Source: Cylicocyclus nassatus (Eukaryota; Nematoda; Chromadorea; Rhabditida; Strongylidae). From it: 64,000 nucleotides of DNA. Under the pieces are notes generated by a model. The model was not told where the DNA came from. It did not search any database and saw nothing but the letters and a program-made list of their open reading frames with translations. The DNA is taken from assembly GCA_958299035.1 (NCBI GenBank), contig CATQJL010000316.1, positions 29,887,441 through 29,951,440 of the forward strand. Direction: 5' to 3'. Below are positions 59,629 to 64,000 of the stretch, piece by piece. The position numbers and the translations under genes were made by a program. Each line of letters begins with the position of its first letter. The stretch's first letter is position 1.

Positions 59629-60440
59629 CCTTGGTTGGGCTTCATCCAGTGTCCTAGATATGCGAGCGAGGATAATCGTCGTGAAAAGCTTGTACAGCAC
59701 ACTCAGCAGGCATATTGGACGGTAGTTCCGAAGATCCTCCCGTTCGCCCTTCTGGAGAGAAGGACGGTTCTTGATGTTCTGCTCTGGTCGGGAATCTTCT
59801 CCTTCCGAAGGTAAGATGCCAAATGCAACGCTAGAACCTCGTGTAGACGTTGTCCTCCGGCTCGCAGAAATTCGACGGGAAGATGGTCTGGTCCTCGAGC
59901 CGTGGATGTCTTCATGGTCTGGATCGCCGTGCACACTTCAGCAAGTAGAATTCGTGGTGGTACTTCTCCAGTGGGAATAACGGGCATCTGCACGGGTGTT
60001 GATGAGCGGAAGAGATTGGTTTAAAAGTTCTTCGCGAAGATTCCATCCTGTATCGGGAAGAAGTCGGAGTCCCGTCTTCGTTCAACAGTGCAGCCAGCAG
60101 TACGTGATATTCGCTGAGGTCCCTTCGGCACTTCTTGAGACTTCGTCTTCCTTCTGCTGCTTCCAATATCTTGGCTCGCCCGTACTTCCTGAGATCCTCC
60201 TGCAAAGCTGTTCTGCAACTGGCGCTGGCTATCAGTCGCTCGAGATGGGTTGTATTCGGAGTCTGCCTCAGAAATTCTTCTTTCGTGCAATTCCTTGGTG
60301 GTCTTCGAAATGCGCTCCAAGTTCTTCTCAGACGTCACTGAGTCGCACTCTCCGCAGGCTCGCAATCCCTTCAGAAGGCGGTCGTAGTCGTATGTTGGGT
60401 CCTCCTCGATGGGCCAGTCAAAACTTGATATGAGCTCTTC
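59629..60440 (-). pseudogene. RTE linker region and RT N-terminal part
   Basis: Minus-strand segments in shifting frames read MRACGECDSVTSEKNLERIS, LRKYGRAKILEAAEGRRSLK, KCRRDLSEYHVLLAALLNED, VIPTGEVPPRILLAEV, and DLRNYRPICLLSVLYKLFTT (RT motif 1 region), then ARISRTLDEAQPR up to the insertion. At least four frameshifts. Confidence 0.8.
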
Positions 60441-60791
60441 TAACCTGTTACCGTCATAAACAACTTCTTTCCTTCTTGCGGCGCTGTGGCAAGCTTTCTT
60501 TTACAGCTTTTGACTGAATCGTATCTTCGCTCGAAGGAGACGGTGATCGGAGCCACTGCAAAAGGATGGAACTACTGACAAGGGAAGTGTCAGAACTCGC
60601 AGTAGCCTTTTAACATGAAATGGGTATCATCTGAAGCAGCTTGAAATGGTGATTCCAAAACAGCCTTTCTTAGCTGCAGAACTAATCTAGGATGAAATAT
60701 TGAATTTAATTTGCGGGAAATTTACAACTCTAAGAATAGCCAAAAATTAAAGCGAACATTTTTTGGGCTCAAACATAGATGAAACAGTCCA

Positions 60792-61257
60792 TCAATGTTC
60801 AACGTAATTCTGTGCGTTGCGGACGACCTGCTCCACGTCTTTGTAGAAAGCATCTAGTTCTGAGTCGTCAGCTGCTGATGTTGGTGAGTAGCAGTAGATG
60901 ATGCTGATGGTCTTCTGACGTGGAGGTCGTAGTCGTAGGATGGCTAGTCGAGGTGACAGGATCTCATGCGATTTGACAAGATGGACGATGGATGGGTGGA
61001 CGATAAAGTCGACATTCAACGTTTCGTGAGGGAACCTTCTCACCACAAATGATGAGGGTCCCATCACTCATCTGTCTCTCGTCCTTCTTCCTTGGCTTCG
61101 TTCCCTGCAGAGCGAAGACGTGGTACATGATGTGCTCTGCAGCGTCGAGAAGAGCGTGGAGATCGGCGTTTGTGGAGACTGTCCTGGCGTTGTAGGTGCA
61201 GAGCATGAGGATGTCTCCATGGCGTGTAGTCCGGGCAGACTTTTCGTTTTTGTCCAA
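60792..61257 (-). pseudogene. RTE AP-like endonuclease domain, inactive
   Basis: Reads MLCTYNARTVSTNADLHALL, then YHVFALQGTKPRKKDE, where the catalytic Glu of the usual ALQETK motif is Gly. After a frameshift it reads HETLNVDFIVHPSIVHLV and IIYCYSPTSAADDSELDAFY. This fits the AP-endonuclease fold of RTE elements. The Glu-to-Gly change and the frameshift make it inactive. Confidence 0.82.
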
Positions 61258-61640
61258 TCCGGAAGGCGCCCTGAGTACCCTGACAAGAACGACTTGCTGC
61301 CACCCGGCGCCGTAGGCAGGATCCGATGTGCAGGATTTATTTCTCTTCTCTTTGCTGAACGAGTAATAGAAATTTTTCCCCTACAAGAGCAGACTTACTA
61401 GGCCAACTCTTGATTTCCACGGGGCGATCGCTGATCTTGATGTGGAGCGGGGAGGGAGCGCCTAGCGACCTGAGAAAGTCAGACGGCGGGCTGGCCTGGC
61501 CGGCTCTTAGCTAGGCCGGCCGAAACCGGAAACGTCGAACTCCTTCACAGCTTGGGAAGCCCTACCGAGTATACACTCGGCTGTGAATCGCAATTCGACA
61601 CCCAGTGTCACCCCCACGCCACGATGAGGCGGCCGACCAT

Positions 61641-62275
61641 TATGGGGGATATCACAGAAACTACAAAGAAATTTGATATTCACTGAAATAATGGTATCTA
61701 GGGCTGATGAGTACAGTAGAACAAAAAGAGTGTCAGAATTTGAGGAAGTACTTTAGGCCGATACTTCCCAAACACCCTGTACTAATGCTGTATCTCGTTT
61801 GGAGATCTCAAGGAAAATAATTCAATTCGCCTTTGATACTTGCTGATACTCGCATGGATATAATTCTCACTCTGATCCATGTTTGCCTTTTATAGCCTTT
61901 TATATTCATGAGTAAATTCCCCGTAGTCACATGACGGTCATTAGTCGTCAAATGGTTTACACTCTTTCTTTTAGATGTTCCATCTAGTGTATGAAGCATA
62001 TGAAGCGTTATACAATCTCCCCCATACGATTTCCAATCACAGAGCCTGCAGGAAATTTAGATTACTCGTACAGTGTTATCAAATATTAACCTAATTTTTC
62101 AGACACGTCTATAAAGCTCGATGGCTGAATGGGAGGACCGACCACAGTTTCTTACGACATGGGAAGAAGAAAAAACACTTTTCACACCCATACACAGTGG
62201 TTTGAAGGCTATGTGTGTCCACTAGGGTTGGTGGCACCTTGACGCAGTACGAAAGCACAGCTCCTGACAAACCCA
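61641..62275. other. Spacer, nothing recognised
   Basis: A small inverted pair (AGTACAG near 61710, CTGTACT near 61780) could be a short Tc1-type MITE remnant. No gene. Confidence 0.3.
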
Positions 62276-62740
62276 ATAGTTTAAAGGCAGCGTCCAGGCA
62301 AGATCCATCCACCCAGATTAGCACATACTTGTAAAGAGGGGCCCATGAGTATCCTATCTGCGTTGGTCCAATCCTTAGACGTGCCCTCTAAAAGGAGATA
62401 CGGGCCTGTGATACGTATCACAAGCCGCCCCTTCGTATCACAAACCACCCCTGAGGACGAGTGCTTACGCAGGTGTGCGGTTGCATTGCAGTTGCATTGC
62501 AGTTGCACTGCACACTGCAATGCAACTGCAACCGTTCAGTTGCAGCTCCTTCCGCTGGCATGACGATGGGGACGAGCAATTCGAAACTCGTCCGCTCCTT
62601 GAAAAGAAGGTCCCCAAGAACCGGATTCTTGGGAGTTTTGAACAATTTGAACTTTACAACTGTAATCAGCGCCACGGAAAGGCCCCAGAATGGCAGAAAC
62701 ATGAGAGGCGAAATTTTGCCCGGATGCTGCCTTTAAATCC
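62276..62740. repeat. Foldback with TTTAAAGGCAGC ends and GTTGCATTGCA hairpin
   Basis: TTTAAAGGCAGCGTCCAGGC near 62281 is inverted as GCCCGGATGCTGCCTTTAAA ending near 62737. Inside, 62478-62540 is a strong hairpin made of GTTGCATTGCA units followed by their complement TGCAATGCAACTGCAACC. Frames read across it are low-complexity (Cys, His, Ala) and not genes. Confidence 0.5.
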
Positions 62741-63548
62741 CATCAGCAGAGGTGGATTCTGGAGCGGAGAAATTGCTTCGAACGAGTCTTACAAAAGGCG
62801 AAATCTGATACCGTCTCAGGTCGGTATCCCGCCCATCCGTCTCCTACAGCTGCAGCAGAGCGCATCTCATCCATCGCTCTTCCGAAAGGGCCCTCGAAGA
62901 AGGTTATGCGGTTGCATAGCTTGGGGGGTAAATTAGGATCCAGCAGGCCGAGAACAGTCAAAACTGTCCAAAATTTCAGAGATGAAATTCTAGCTGGACA
63001 GGGCCTTTCAGAATGGGGAGGGGACGGGGGCTTGCGTGCTAAATAACACCAATTGCTTTGGTAAATTTCTACGAGTGATATCACCCTCTCTCACACTCAT
63101 GAAAACATTCGCATGCACACCATACACATTGGTTATACACACTCCCTCTCTACTACCCCATCGACGTATTTTATAATCCCCCCCCCCCCCTTTACACAAG
63201 TCGACGTCTCCCGTTCAGATGAGACCTTTCACCTCGGAGGGGCTCCAACACAGTGAAGCCCTTTGATTTCGACAGACCATGCTCACCTTGTCGCATGTAT
63301 GCCGTCAATAAATCGTTGAAAAGAGAGGAATCTTCGCCAGCACCTGCATTTTCACATTCCCCTTATGCGACGGACAAGATATCTCTACACTATTACTATA
63401 TCTTTTGGAAACTTCATTCTCAACCGTGGAAAAATAACAACAAAACTTGGATATGTGCGAGAAAAACAGCAAACATACAAGGCACACGCAGTTACCTATT
63501 TCGAACATTGTCAATTTACAAAGCAAATTCGGGGTGAAGGACATCCAT
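62741..63548. other. Spacer with C tract, downstream of the edge gene
   Basis: A C-rich run lies at 63177-63190. The segment near 62830-62910 (GGGCGGGATACCGACCTGAG on the minus strand) is more GC-rich than its surroundings and may belong to another repeat. No gene or poly(A) signal is assigned. Confidence 0.3.
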
Positions 63549-63905
63549 CTAGTCGGCCTTCTTATCACCGCCAGCAGCGCTTTCGATCTCAGATTTGTCT
63601 GGTATTTCTACTTCTGAGGCATGCTCCAGTTCACTTTCGCTCGACTCCTCATCAGAATCAAATTTCTTCCTCGCAAGCTTAGACTCCAACGCTTCTGGTG
63701 ACAAGTACTAGAACAAAGTAATCAAGGATACATAACAAAACTATGCACGCATTGGATGAAAGTTTACTGCCTTTCTGCAGACAACGGGACAAAAGAGATT
63801 TGAGTTAGCAAAAAAAAACTGAGACCGTGTTGCAGGTTTCTCAATGCCTTCAACTGTAAAACATTCATGGACCACTGTCTCGATGGAGACGTGCTCCACA
63901 TAGTG
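63549..63905 (-). CDS. Last two exons of an unrecognised gene with an acidic C-terminus
   Basis: The final exon, 63707 down to 63549, follows a TTGTTCTAG acceptor and reads YLSPEALESKLARKKFDSDE, then ESSESELEHASEVEIPDKSE, ending GGDKKAD and a TAG. The preceding exon, 63905 to 63768, follows an ATATTAG acceptor and reads HYVEHVSIETVVHECFTVEG, ending PVVCRKA before a GTAAAC donor. The 60-bp intron is nematode-sized and both junctions are phase 0. The penultimate exon crosses a nine-T run, so its internal part is less certain. The Glu/Ser-rich tail suggests an intracellular, possibly nuclear or CK2-phosphorylated protein, but the family is not recognised. Upstream exons lie beyond 64000. Confidence 0.5.
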
Positions 63906-64000
63906 CTAATATTGTTTGGAAGCTTCTGAGCAAGTAAAACAATAATGAAGGCGGTATAAAGTTAGAATATAGAATACGCTTTTAAAGTAATTTCGAATGG

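Larger units (their letters stand above)
57483..61640 (-). mobile_element. RTE-type non-LTR retrotransposon, degenerate, interrupted
   Basis: On the minus strand the order is: GC-rich 5' leader (61640-61300), AP-type endonuclease (61257-60792), linker, reverse transcriptase (about 59930-59629 and 58765-58150) and C-terminal domain (58215-57532). A tail of repeated CTAAGTAT-like units ends near 57483, typical of RTE 3' ends. Frameshifts and stops throughout, and an 863-bp foreign insertion inside the RT. Protein motifs closely resemble the abundant RTE elements of hookworms. Confidence 0.88.

Noticed and set aside
61700..61790. CTGATGAG considered as a hammerhead ribozyme core
   Set aside because: No paired stems and no GAAA segment at the right distance were found.
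1..64000. tRNA, rRNA and spliced-leader RNA genes
   Set aside because: No convincing cloverleaf, GGTTCGA box B in context, or SL1-like sequence was seen by eye; a tRNAscan or Infernal search would be decisive.

Overview
The window looks like a nuclear scaffold from a strongylid, hookworm-like nematode. The evidence is: small intron-split genes for secreted or GPI-anchored proteins with T-rich AG splice acceptors; a degenerate RTE-type retrotransposon of the kind very common in hookworm genomes; a Penelope-like element with a GIY-YIG endonuclease; and dozens of TA-flanked mariner/Tc1-type palindromic MITEs whose ends read TTAGGTTG or TTGGGTTG. Nothing prokaryotic, organellar or viral was recognised, and no tRNA or rRNA gene was found by eye. 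Species assignment is inference.

Layout. 1-2223: nested repeats (a MITE end, a hAT-type relic, a large palindrome with ATCGAT-rich arms, a mariner-type foldback). 2224-20139 and 21157-39072: two copies, identical wherever I compared them, of a 17.9 kb segment in direct orientation with an 18,933 bp period. Each copy carries two paralogous three-finger (Ly6/uPAR-like) genes on the plus strand, called here TF1 (first exon not found) and TF2 (complete, 165 aa), buried among MITEs and decayed mariner and Tc1 transposases. The second copy starts inside a MITE arm and ends at a 23-base N run (39073-39095), so a real tandem duplication and an assembly artefact are both possible. 39096-45500: a 1.4 kb foldback with doubled terminal sites, short MITEs, and a second copy of the ATCGAT palindrome. 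45937-46778: a five-exon gene for a 171-aa secreted four-cysteine protein, the best single-copy gene in the window. 46779-53450: TE fragments, including a Tc1-type element and a hAT-type MITE with a perfect 8-bp target duplication. 53450-55690: Penelope-like element in which the reverse transcriptase is flanked by long inverted arms. 56327-57451: a foldback with a second MITE inside one arm. 57483-61640: minus-strand RTE retrotransposon split by an 863-bp insertion. 63549-63905: last two exons of a minus-strand gene with an acidic tail, running off the right edge.

The host genes do not form an operon or pathway that I can see. The shared theme is small secreted or surface proteins, typical of parasitic nematodes, in a repeat-dominated background. 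The history appears layered: an old TF1/TF2 gene duplication that included about 1 kb of 3' flank, then MITE insertions, then the 18.9 kb event (or assembly error) whose junction lies between two different foldback MITEs.
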